From: an uncultured Tissierellia bacterium
GTDB taxonomy: Bacteria > Bacillota > Clostridia > Tissierellales > Peptoniphilaceae
NCBI GenBank assembly: GCA_937923265.1
Contig: CALAJY010000024.1
Span: forward strand, 1 to 48,097
DNA: 48,097 nucleotides
Reading direction: 5' to 3'
Shown here in pieces: positions 25,421 through 33,440 of this stretch (the stretch's first letter is position 1; every line of letters begins with the position of its first letter). The translations under genes were made by a program, and so were the position numbers. The notes under the pieces were generated by a model. It was not told the origin of the DNA and made no database searches. It saw nothing but the letters and a program-made list of their open reading frames with translations.

Positions 25421-28185
25421 CGGATTCCTTCTTTCTCTTTTCTTTTTTTCAGTAATTCATAGGCACCAAAAGCGAACAGTGCCCCAAGGGACAGGGCCAG
25501 ACCCAGCTTCAGGTAGGGGAGCTCATAGCTCAAGCGAACCCTCTTTGCACCGGGCTGGATGGGTAATGCCATGAGACTATCCAATACCTTAATGGGCCTT
25601 ACTTCCTTACCGTCGATGGTGGCTGTCCAGCCCATATCATAGGGAAGAGACACCAATAGATAGGGGGTGTTTGCCGTGGGCCGAATCGTTCCCTCAATGA
25701 GCTGATCGGAGCATTTTTCCACCTGCAGGCCCCCTTTCTGTTGAAAGTTGACCTCGTCTTGCAAGTCCGATTCACTGAGCGTGAAGAGAGAGATGTTGTT
25801 CATGTCCATGCTCAGCTTCTTCTTGTCGAGAGCGACCTTGAATTCTTCCACCGTGGATTTCGGGTTCGCCTCTTTCAGGTTAACGAGTTGGGAGGTTCGA
25901 TGGGAGCCCCCTCTTTTATTTTCCAAGGACTTTCCGTTGATCGATAATTTTGAGTTTTTGTTGTTCAAGGTGTTGGAAACCGTCAGATAGTTGGAAGCGT
26001 GTTCCACGGTGGGAATCCGATAGACCAGAGAAGCCTCCAGCTCCTTATCGGAGGATTCCCGCGTGTAGGTGGTATATTTTTTCCCTTCTTTTTTTACCAG
26101 GTTGGTTACCTCCGGATCGGGCATGGTTTCCAGCTTGAAGTAGTTGATGGTGCCATCCTTACCGTCCAAAACATTGGCAACCTCATCCTGCCAGTCCAAG
26201 GGGTTGGCCCGCTCTGCGTGAAGGTCGGGAAGTTTCTTTTCCGCCAACAGACCCAGGGGCATCCAATAGGGATTTTCCATGACCTGAAGAAAGGTGGTGT
26301 CCTGTACCTTCGACATATTCTTCAAATCGGGTCGATGACTGCGTAAGCGGAAGTTGTTTTTTCCTTGAAAATGCATCATCGATTCATTTCTGGGAGTCAG
26401 ATAGTACTTCACGGAAAAGAGGGCGTCCGTGAATTTGGTGGGATTGGTTCCATTGATCGAGTTATTGGTCACATAGAAGCCGAAGTCGCTGAGAAGATCG
26501 ATGGAGTTTCGATCCAAGGCGGAATTGAAATGGGTGAGACCCGGTAATTGGAAGCGCATTCCATCGTTATTGTCGTGCATAAAGGTCTTCTCAATTCGGT
26601 AGAAGCTGTGGGCGTCCGGTCGATACTTGTTGGCAACCGACCGAAGAATCGCATCATAGCTTTGAAACTCTTCCAGGGATTCATAGTTGTAGCTGCCGGT
26701 GTGAACCCCGGCATTGAGAGCGAGTTCCAAAAAGAGCAGAAGGCAGAATAACGGTACCATCCACGGCCGCTTCCGTCCTCTTTGGCGTATAATTTGTCGG
26801 AGAAGGAGGAGCAGAAGCAACCAGAAAATGCCGGCGCCCAGAAGATGAAAATAGGTCAAAAAGGGGAATGAGGCCAGTTGAACGCCAAGGTAAAGGAAGA
26901 CCAGGGCAATTCCCAGAAGGAGGAAGGTCGTTCTTCGTTTTCCGAGTTTTTCCATCCGCATCCACTGGCGGAAGGCCAGCACGCAAAGCAAAAAGGAGAA
27001 CACCCAGGAAAAGCGATATTCGTACCAGATGGGATATTGCATGCCGTGCCAGAAGACGTTCAGCTTATCGATATTCATGGAAAGAAACAAAAAGAGGAGG
27101 AGGACAAACGCAGAAATCCGCTCCTTTTTAGAAATTCTCCGTTCACCAAAGTAAAATATCGCGAGGAAAAGAGTGAGACTTCCCGTAAACACGTTGGGCA
27201 GACCACTGGGCACTTGATCGTAGTTAAAGGCAGCGGGAAGCAACTTAGAAAAAAAGTCGACCGGAAAATAGCGGAAGGTCCAATTGGCAACCACTTCTGA
27301 GCGGTAGGTGCCCTTGCTCAGCGCAACGGAATAGAGGCTGGGCAGAAGCAACCAGCAGGTCATGAGGGCGGCAAGAACCGAGAAGAAAGCAAACCGAAGG
27401 TAGGAAACAATTTGAACCTGCACCCATTCCCTTTTGGAAAAGGAAGAATTTCGATCCTGCCTTAACAAATAATAAATCATGAAAAGTCCAAGAAACACAC
27501 ATCCCATGAAGCCAATGTAAAAATTGCTGACGATCATTGCCAGAAGCAAAAGGACATAGGCGAGTGGATTTTTCCCGTTGACCACGCGCTCCGCCTGGTG
27601 ACAGACCAGGGGAAACAAAATCAAGGGATCTATCCACATATGGTTCAACAGATAGGCGGTGGAGAAGGAGCACAAGCCATAGCAGACGGCGATGACGACC
27701 ACACGATAATCATGCCCGTGTTCGCTTTTTATGAGGAAGTAGGCCATCGCCATGGAGGCTAGCCCTAATTTTAACAGCTGACTGAACTCGATGGCATAGG
27801 GCATAAAGCGAGAGGGAAGCAGGAAAAAAAGCAGATTGAAGGGGCTCATCATGTAATACGAAAAAGTTCCCGCCATCTCTCCACCCAGCGATTTGGTGAG
27901 ACTGTAGAAAAAACCGCCCGGTGAGTGGAGGGCATGCCGAAAGGCTTCGTAGAAGCCGACGTATTCATTTCGCAAATCCACCGCCATGGTCGTATTTCCT
28001 CCGAAGGGAAAAATACCGGCATAGATGAATCCGGGAATCATGCAAAGGATGCTGATGACAAAGCTTGCCCAGAGCAATTTCGCCGTGGGAGTCAGGTGCC
28101 GAAAAGGGCGTGCGTAAAGCACGCCCTTTTTTAGGCCGGAAAATTCATAGTGAGCTTGGTTGGTAATCTCTTCTTTTACTTCCAT
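25417..28185 (-). CDS. YfhO family integral membrane protein
   Basis: 922 aa. Seen: a short polar N-terminus, then a dozen or so hydrophobic segments up to about residue 470, a large extracytoplasmic part (about 480-880), and a last membrane helix before a Lys/Glu-rich tail. The start of the membrane part, GIFPFGGNTTMAVDLRNEY, and the late ATIDGKEV region fit YfhO proteins, a GT-C-like family linked in Bacillus and Listeria to adding sugars to lipoteichoic or wall teichoic acids. ATG at 28185 follows GGAAGGAG. It lies 26 bp behind glnS. Codons 18-28 carry a strong hairpin (28102-28132). The sugar and acceptor cannot be read from sequence. Confidence 0.85.
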   Translation of the reverse strand: MEVKEEITNQAHYEFSGLKKGVLYARPFRHLTPTAKLLWASFVISILCMIPGFIYAGIFPFGGNTTMAVDLRNEYVGFYEAFRHALHSPGGFFYSLTKSLGGEMAGTFSYYMMSPFNLLFFLLPSRFMPYAIEFSQLLKLGLASMAMAYFLIKSEHGHDYRVVVIAVCYGLCSFSTAYLLNHMWIDPLILFPLVCHQAERVVNGKNPLAYVLLLLAMIVSNFYIGFMGCVFLGLFMIYYLLRQDRNSSFSKREWVQVQIVSYLRFAFFSVLAALMTCWLLLPSLYSVALSKGTYRSEVVANWTFRYFPVDFFSKLLPAAFNYDQVPSGLPNVFTGSLTLFLAIFYFGERRISKKERISAFVLLLFLFLSMNIDKLNVFWHGMQYPIWYEYRFSWVFSFLLCVLAFRQWMRMEKLGKRRTTFLLLGIALVFLYLGVQLASFPFLTYFHLLGAGIFWLLLLLLLRQIIRQRGRKRPWMVPLFCLLLFLELALNAGVHTGSYNYESLEEFQSYDAILRSVANKYRPDAHSFYRIEKTFMHDNNDGMRFQLPGLTHFNSALDRNSIDLLSDFGFYVTNNSINGTNPTKFTDALFSVKYYLTPRNESMMHFQGKNNFRLRSHRPDLKNMSKVQDTTFLQVMENPYWMPLGLLAEKKLPDLHAERANPLDWQDEVANVLDGKDGTINYFKLETMPDPEVTNLVKKEGKKYTTYTRESSDKELEASLVYRIPTVEHASNYLTVSNTLNNKNSKLSINGKSLENKRGGSHRTSQLVNLKEANPKSTVEEFKVALDKKKLSMDMNNISLFTLSESDLQDEVNFQQKGGLQVEKCSDQLIEGTIRPTANTPYLLVSLPYDMGWTATIDGKEVRPIKVLDSLMALPIQPGAKRVRLSYELPYLKLGLALSLGALFAFGAYELLKKRKEKEGIR
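28102..28132. terminator. Terminator-like hairpin inside the 5' end of yfhO
   Basis: AAAAGGGCGTGC (28102-28113) and GCACGCCCTTTT (28119-28130) form a perfect 12-bp stem with loop GTAAA, with T continuing to 28132 on the + strand. On the - strand (the sense of yfhO) the stem is followed by TTTT then CGG. It encodes part of LKKGVLYARPF of YfhO. It could end part of the glnS transcript or stop antisense transcription. Confidence 0.5.
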
Positions 28186-28211
28186 CGCTTCTCCTTCCCA
28201 GAGGGGAATCC

Positions 28212-29924
28212 TTATTGTTGAGGTTTATAGCTGTCACGCAGGGTGACGATTCGATTAAAAATCGGACGTCCTTTCGTGGAATTCTTTGCATCTTCAATGA
28301 AGTACCCCTTGCGCATAAATTGATAATGCACTTCCTCTCCCAAATGGTCAATGACCCAGGGTTCCACATAGGAATTCATTTTCTCCAAAGATTCGGGGTT
28401 GATCAGATCCAGGTAATCTCTTTCATCCTGATCGGGATTTTCCACGATAAAGAGGGGATTGTAGTTTCGAATTTCCACGGCTTTGGCATCCTTGCAGGGC
28501 AGCCAGTGAATCGTTCCCTTGACTTTTCGCCCATCGGGAGCATTACCGCCATAGCTCTCCGGATCATAGCTTCCATGAACCACGGTCACGGTTCCTTTTT
28601 CATCCGTTTCATAGGAAGTACAGGTGACAAGATAGGCACTCTGCAGGCGAACTTCGTTTCCCACGTAAAAGCGACGATATTTTTTGGGAGGCTCAATCTC
28701 AAAATCGTCTCGATCGATCCACAATTCCTTACGGAAGGGAATCTGATGCTCGCCCATGGAATCATCCTTCGGATGATTTTTAATGGTACAAAGCACTTCT
28801 TCATCCTCCGGGAAATTATCGATCACCAGGCGAATTGGATCGAGGACGGCCATGGCCCGGGGTGCGGTGTTGTTGAGATCTTCTCTTACACAGTAGTCCA
28901 AAAACTGATGATCCACAACGCTATCCACCTTGGCAACACCGATGCGATCACAGAAATTGCGGATGCTTGCCGGTGTATACCCCCGGCGACGCAGACCGGA
29001 AAGGGTCGGAAGCCGGGGATCATCCCAGCCATCGACGATGTCATTTTCCACCAAGTAGCGCAGTTTTCGTTTTGACATGAGGGTGTATGTGAGGTTTAGA
29101 CGCGCAAATTCAATCTGTCTGGGTTTGGTCTCCACATCACAATTTTCCACAACCCAGTTGTAGAGGGGACGATGCGCTTCAAATTCCAAGGAACAAAGGG
29201 AATGCGTGATTCCCTCAAAGGCATCCTCCAGGGGATGGGCGAAGTCGTACATGGGATAAATTTTCCAGGTGTCTCCCGTGCGATGATGAACCTGGTGAGA
29301 AATTCGATAGATCACAGGGTCCCGCATGTTGATATTGCCACTGGCCATGTCGATCTTCGCCCGCAGTGTCTTGGATCCATCCTCAAACTCGCCCTCTTTC
29401 ATTCTTTGGAAAAGCGCCAGGCTCTCCTCAATGGGGCGGTTACGATAGGGGCTCTCTTTGCCCGCTTCCGTTAAGGTTCCCCGGTACTCCCGAACCTCAT
29501 CAGCTGTGAGTTCGTCCACATAGGCCAGTCCCTTTTTAATCAGCACACAGGCGCATTCATACATGCGGTCAAAATAGTCGGAGGCAAAGTAGAAACGATC
29601 GTCCCAATCATAGCCCAGCCAATGAACATCTTTTTTGATCTGCTCAACGAAGGATTCATCTTCCTTGATCGGATTGGTATCATCCATTCGCAGGTTACAG
29701 AGACCCCCGTATTTTTCAGCCGTTCCGAAATTTATACAGATGGCCTTCGCATGGCCAATGTGAAGATAACCGTTCGGCTCCGGAGGAAAACGAGTATGAA
29801 TGGATTGCCCATAAACACGCCCTTCGGGTTGCAGCTCCTCATCGATAATCTGGTGAATGAAGTTGCTGGATTCCTTTTCTTCCGTCGTGTTTGTTGTTGC
29901 ATCTTGCTTCTTTACATCGGTCAT
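28212..29924 (-). CDS. glnS: Glutamine-tRNA ligase (GlnRS)
   Basis: Class I synthetase that charges tRNA-Gln directly, 570 aa. Seen: TRFPPEPNGYLHIGHAKA in part (HIGH-type motif), LRMDDTNP, PMYDFAHPLEDA, THSLCSLEFE and MSKRKL (KMSKS-type motif), then the C-terminal anticodon-binding beta barrels. ATG at 29924 is chosen because TTAGGAGGGAAC lies just before it; ten residues upstream in frame have no ribosome site. Many Firmicutes lack GlnRS and use GatCAB instead, so the gene is informative about lineage or past transfer. It follows the DASS transporter gene by 37 bp but has its own promoter candidate. Confidence 0.96.
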   Translation of the reverse strand: MTDVKKQDATTNTTEEKESSNFIHQIIDEELQPEGRVYGQSIHTRFPPEPNGYLHIGHAKAICINFGTAEKYGGLCNLRMDDTNPIKEDESFVEQIKKDVHWLGYDWDDRFYFASDYFDRMYECACVLIKKGLAYVDELTADEVREYRGTLTEAGKESPYRNRPIEESLALFQRMKEGEFEDGSKTLRAKIDMASGNINMRDPVIYRISHQVHHRTGDTWKIYPMYDFAHPLEDAFEGITHSLCSLEFEAHRPLYNWVVENCDVETKPRQIEFARLNLTYTLMSKRKLRYLVENDIVDGWDDPRLPTLSGLRRRGYTPASIRNFCDRIGVAKVDSVVDHQFLDYCVREDLNNTAPRAMAVLDPIRLVIDNFPEDEEVLCTIKNHPKDDSMGEHQIPFRKELWIDRDDFEIEPPKKYRRFYVGNEVRLQSAYLVTCTSYETDEKGTVTVVHGSYDPESYGGNAPDGRKVKGTIHWLPCKDAKAVEIRNYNPLFIVENPDQDERDYLDLINPESLEKMNSYVEPWVIDHLGEEVHYQFMRKGYFIEDAKNSTKGRPIFNRIVTLRDSYKPQQ

Positions 29925-29955
29925 AAGTTCCCTCCTAACGTTTCCTGATTGCACT

Positions 29956-29964
29956 ATTTTATCA
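29956..29964 (-). promoter_or_regulatory. Extended -10 promoter candidate for glnS
   Basis: Read on the - strand, TG-A-TAAAAT lies at 29964-29956, about 32 bases before the glnS ATG and overlapping the stop codon region of the upstream transporter gene. No strong -35 is visible. Confidence 0.45.
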
Positions 29965-31422
29965 TGAAAATAGGATTTTCTCCATGAGCGGGACCCCGAT
30001 CAATAGGGACAGGGCAACCGCAATGAGAACCAGGGCAGTGCCGAATTTCAACACCTGAATGGGATTGCTCAAGCCGCTGCTTCCTGCCAGGGCAACGTTC
30101 GGATGGGCCGGCGGAGTGGCAAAGGAACAGGAAGACAGAAAGCCGATAAGCACGGCGAGCAGGGGGGCGAGTCCCGGTTGAAACTCCATGCAGAGCGGAA
30201 AAGCGATGGCGGAAACGACGGTCACCGTGACCATGTTGGAACTCAAATTTGTTTCCACCGCCGTCCAAAGTGCGATTATGAAGCAGAACATCAAAATGGA
30301 CTGGTTGCTCAACACGGGACGCAAGGCTTCCTGCAGAATCTTCGTGATCGCTACTTGCGGGTGGGTAAAAGCCGCACCAAAAGCCAGGGTGGATGCCGTC
30401 ATCATCAATGCGGGCCAGGAGACCGTGCTCATGTCCTGTCGGAGATCCAGATACGCTTTTCCCTTCGTGTTTCGAAGAAGAAGAAGGATCACTACGCCAA
30501 CCATGGGGGGAACTGCCAGACCCAATTTTCCCAGCAGCGGAACTTTTTTAAGGAAGGGAAGAAGTCCGGGACCAATCCAGAGAAGAATCACGAAGAAATA
30601 GATGCCAAGGACCACCTTTTCCTCCCGTTCCAGTCTCAGTGCGGTCTTTTCCGAGGATGCTGCCGTTTTCATGGTTTTCGACTTCAAGGGGAGAAAAATG
30701 CGAAACAGGAGAAGCATGCACAGAAAAGTGAGAAGGCCGAGAAGAATGGCGGGAATGGAATATTCCAGAGCAGAAATGCTTCTCCCGCTGATCGACGAGA
30801 GAAAGCCCATCGCCATCGTGGGAAACACATGAGCGATCGGGGTCATGCCGGAACTGATGGCAATGGTAAAACAGGTTCCGAGCATCAGCCGGTTGGCCAG
30901 CGCGTCTTTCTCGGTGAGTTTCATCTGCCGACACAGCTCCTGCAGGAGGGGATAATACAGCAGAAATAATACGGTGGGGGAGAGGACGAGCCCCAGTAAA
31001 CCGGCGGAAACAAAAACAGACAGACACAATTTTTGCCCCGATCCTCGGGCAAAAGAGGAGTGAATAAAGTACTCCGCCACATGGCGGATAAATCCTGTTT
31101 TCGAGAGTGCTGCCGTCAACAAAAAAGTGAAAAGCAAAAAGAGAAAGGTGGGATTTCCGAAGGCGGCCGGGAATATGACCTTGGTTCCCAAATCCGGGAT
31201 CATCGTTAGGGCAACCAGTGCCAAAATACTGGGCCAGCCGATTTCCACGGTCATCCAAAGGACTAAAGTCGTCGTAAAAATCGCCAACACGAGGGTGGAA
31301 TTCCAGGAAAAATGGTCTCCTCGGAGAAAAACGGCAACGAGCCCTCCCAAGACCAAGGCGAGGATAAGTTTCCCCCACAATTTCCCCGATGGGAACATTT
31401 TTATTGACGCATTTTTAGACAT
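29962..31422 (-). CDS. DASS/SLC13-type anion:sodium symporter family protein
   Basis: 486 aa with about twelve hydrophobic segments. Seen: features of divalent-anion symporters, including NPTFLFLLFTFLLTAALSKTG in part, VLSPTVLFLLYYPLL, SGMTPIAH and the C-terminal SSCSFATPPAHPNVALAGSSG in part, which resembles the second substrate-binding SNT-like loop region of the family. Substrates in the family are dicarboxylates, citrate or sulfate; the actual one cannot be told. AAAGGGG precedes the ATG. The gene is divergent from the arginine antiporter gene with 193 bp between. Confidence 0.75.
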   Translation of the reverse strand: MSKNASIKMFPSGKLWGKLILALVLGGLVAVFLRGDHFSWNSTLVLAIFTTTLVLWMTVEIGWPSILALVALTMIPDLGTKVIFPAAFGNPTFLFLLFTFLLTAALSKTGFIRHVAEYFIHSSFARGSGQKLCLSVFVSAGLLGLVLSPTVLFLLYYPLLQELCRQMKLTEKDALANRLMLGTCFTIAISSGMTPIAHVFPTMAMGFLSSISGRSISALEYSIPAILLGLLTFLCMLLLFRIFLPLKSKTMKTAASSEKTALRLEREEKVVLGIYFFVILLWIGPGLLPFLKKVPLLGKLGLAVPPMVGVVILLLLRNTKGKAYLDLRQDMSTVSWPALMMTASTLAFGAAFTHPQVAITKILQEALRPVLSNQSILMFCFIIALWTAVETNLSSNMVTVTVVSAIAFPLCMEFQPGLAPLLAVLIGFLSSCSFATPPAHPNVALAGSSGLSNPIQVLKFGTALVLIAVALSLLIGVPLMEKILFS

Positions 31423-31458
31423 TTCTAACCCCTTTCATTGAAAAGTATCAAACATGTG

Positions 31459-31487
31459 ATTATATTACCATAGGGAGGGCATAAGAA
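31459..31487 (-). promoter_or_regulatory. Promoter candidate for the DASS transporter gene
   Basis: On the - strand TATAAT lies at 31464-31459 with TTCTTA 17 bases upstream (31487-31482). The same 193-bp gap also contains TATAAA at 31514-31519 on the + strand, which may serve the divergent antiporter gene, but its -35 is poor. No operator-like repeat was seen here. Confidence 0.4.
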
Positions 31488-31615
31488 AGCTAGTTTGTTT
31501 TTCAGGATTCACCTATAAAATCCCATATAAATGGAGGACTTGAAAAGCAATGTTCATGGAATCATAGCGAATGTGATGGAAACTTGTCATCCGAAAACAT
31601 GGAAAAGGGGAAATT

Positions 31616-33073
31616 ATGGCTGATACAACAAATGAGGTAAAAGAAACGGATCAGGGGGAGAATAAGGTTGGTCTATTCGGACTGGTCGCACTCACGGTAA
31701 CCACCGTTGGCGGGGCGGGCCTATTCAATCTTCCGGGAGATTTGGCAAAACTGGCGGCACCGGGACCCGCCTTAACCGCCTTGGGCATTGCATCCCTGGC
31801 CTTTGCTACTTTTGTTTTTTGCCTTAAATACCTCCAGGACCATTATCCGGAGCTCGATGCGGGAATTTTCAGCTTTCCGGAAAAGGGATTTGGAAAGTTT
31901 GTCGGCTTTCTTTCCTGTATCGGCTACTGTCTTTCTGTGGTCATCGGTAACGTCTCATTAGGCGTTCTGTCCGTCAGCTCCCTGGGATACTTCTTTCCCA
32001 TTTTCCGGGGAGGAACCACCCTGCCAAGCCTCATCCTCTGCTCGGCTCTTCTATGGTCCTTCTTCTTTATCAGTTCCAGCGGAGGGAAAACCGCTTCTCT
32101 GATGAACGCCATCATCTGGATCGCAAAAATGGTTCCGATTGTGGTTTTTATTGTGGTGATGATTTTTGCCTTCCATCCACAAATTCTCTCTGAGAACCTG
32201 TGGACGAATGCCTTTCAGGGTCCCGAAGATGCGCAAACGGTAAGCGACCAGATATCCTTGGCTCTCTCTTCCACCATCTGGGTCTTTGTCGGTGTCGAGG
32301 GCTCTCTCATCTATTCTGCACGGGCGAAATCGAAGAGACAGGCCTCCCAGTCCATTGTGATCTCATATATCGTGATTGCCGTCATGTATCTCTTGTTGAT
32401 TCTACTGAGTTTCGGGGCTCTTTCCCAGCAGGAAGTGGCGGAGAAATCCGTACCCGCCCTCAGTGGCATTCTTGGTTCTGTTGTCGGTGATTGGGGCTCC
32501 ATTTTGATGAACTTCGGGATCTTCCTCTCGGCGGCGGGTTGCTGGTTTGGTTGTTGCCTCCTGGCGGGGGAGATTATGGATGTGGCTGCCAAGCGAAAGA
32601 TTTTCCCCCGCATCTTTGGAAAGGAAAATAAAAAGGGGCAGCCGGTGAATGCCTATCTGATCTCCACTATCATTCAGCAGGGCTTTCTCATCACCATGCT
32701 CTTCAATCAACAGATCTACCATGTGATGGCCCTTTTTGCTTCCAGCACCATGTTGGTTCCTTATTTCACGGTCAGTCTCAGCATGATCAAGCAGTCTCAC
32801 GAGATTGAGAAGAAGTTCAACTGGAAGGTCTTGGTGGGGGGTCTTTCCACCATTTCCATGGCCTACCTCCTATACTCCACAGGCTGGAAATATGTTATCA
32901 TCACCGCCCTCTTGTTTGCCCCCTGCATCGGCATTTACTTCTGGGCACGAAAACAAAACAAGGAGAAATTTCTCCGCCCCTTTGAATGGGTGATTGCCAT
33001 CGGCATCGTGGCCCTTGCCATCACCAGTATCGTATTGATTTCCAATGGGACGATCGATCTTTTGCGGATGTAA
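31616..33073 (+). CDS. arcD: APC-family arginine/ornithine antiporter (ArcD-like)
   Basis: 485 aa with about twelve to thirteen membrane helices. Seen: the family start GLFGLVALTVTTVGGAGLFNLP in parts, with the GG-x-G substrate motif of helix 1, and FVGVEGSLIYSARAKSKRQA, which matches the VEGA-x-x-x-S-x-R-A-K loop of basic amino acid antiporters (ArcD/LysI/YdgI type). These swap external arginine for internal ornithine. AAAGGGG lies six bases before the ATG. Its place before argS and the arcA-argF-arcC genes supports arginine as substrate. Lysine or another basic amino acid remains possible. Confidence 0.8.
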   Translation: MADTTNEVKETDQGENKVGLFGLVALTVTTVGGAGLFNLPGDLAKLAAPGPALTALGIASLAFATFVFCLKYLQDHYPELDAGIFSFPEKGFGKFVGFLSCIGYCLSVVIGNVSLGVLSVSSLGYFFPIFRGGTTLPSLILCSALLWSFFFISSSGGKTASLMNAIIWIAKMVPIVVFIVVMIFAFHPQILSENLWTNAFQGPEDAQTVSDQISLALSSTIWVFVGVEGSLIYSARAKSKRQASQSIVISYIVIAVMYLLLILLSFGALSQQEVAEKSVPALSGILGSVVGDWGSILMNFGIFLSAAGCWFGCCLLAGEIMDVAAKRKIFPRIFGKENKKGQPVNAYLISTIIQQGFLITMLFNQQIYHVMALFASSTMLVPYFTVSLSMIKQSHEIEKKFNWKVLVGGLSTISMAYLLYSTGWKYVIITALLFAPCIGIYFWARKQNKEKFLRPFEWVIAIGIVALAITSIVLISNGTIDLLRM

Positions 33074-33083
33074 GATAGGCTCA

Positions 33084-33116
33084 CCCCTTTTCCTTGCCGA
33101 ATTCTCGGAAAAGGGG
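33084..33116 (+). terminator. Hairpin after the antiporter gene, weak terminator candidate
   Basis: CCCCTTTTCC (33084-33093) and GGAAAAGGGG (33107-33116) form a perfect 10-bp stem with a 13-base loop. No T run follows (GAACACGAAT), so termination may be inefficient or need a factor. Confidence 0.45.
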
Positions 33117-33159
33117 GAACACGAATAAATATCATGGAAAACGAAATTTTAAAAAAAGT

Positions 33160-33188
33160 TTGACGATTGTCGATTGATTTGCTATAGT
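33160..33188 (+). promoter_or_regulatory. Sigma-A-type promoter of argS
   Basis: TTGACG at 33160-33165, 17-bp spacer and TATAGT at 33183-33188. Transcription would start near 33195 and run straight into the T-box leader. Confidence 0.8.
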
Positions 33189-33198
33189 AACAGCGTAT

Positions 33199-33410
33199 AG
33201 AAAATTTCGAGGGAGTAGTAAAAAGCCTCAGTCTTCCCCAGCGAGCTCTGAATGGTGTGAGAGAGCGGAAGAAAACTTTTGAACGTGTCCTCGGTAAAAT
33301 GTCTTTCGAATCCATAGGAAGATCGCTGGTCAGCGTTATGACAAAGAGGTTGGAAATCCAACAAGCAGAGTGGTACCGCGATGATTCGTCTCTGGTTGCT
33401 GGGTTTTTTT
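33199..33410 (+). promoter_or_regulatory. T-box leader (arginine) controlling argS
   Basis: Riboswitch that senses uncharged tRNA-Arg. Stem I: base CGAGG (33208-33212) with CCTCG (33289-33293), the GAGTAG loop-E/K-turn element next to it, CTTCC (33233-33237) with GGAAG (33267-33271), and the upper GCTCT/AGAGC stem closing the AATGGTGTG distal loop. The specifier reads GAA-CGT-G, so CGT (33284-33286), an Arg codon. A small stem III (GTTGG/CCAAC) precedes the T-box AGAGTGGTACCGCG at 33367-33380. Terminator: CCAACAAGCAGAG (33358-33370) with CTCTGGTTGCTGG (33390-33402), 11 of 13 pairs, then seven T (33404-33410). The 367-bp gap before argS is thus filled by promoter and leader. Confidence 0.93.
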
Positions 33411-33440
33411 ATTTATCCAATTATTTCGGAGGAGAGCGTG

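Noticed and set aside
28215..29075. Long ORF of 286 codons on the + strand opposite glnS
   Set aside because: It is fully antisense to a clear GlnRS, has no family match or ribosome site, and reflects the codon bias of glnS.
30103..30969. Long + strand ORF of 288 codons opposite the DASS transporter gene
   Set aside because: It is antisense to a clear membrane transporter and gives a very Lys/Gly/His/Arg-rich chance protein.
33381..33440. Earlier start for argS at 33381
   Set aside because: These bases form the 3' side of the T-box terminator with its T run; the ribosome site fits ATG 33441.
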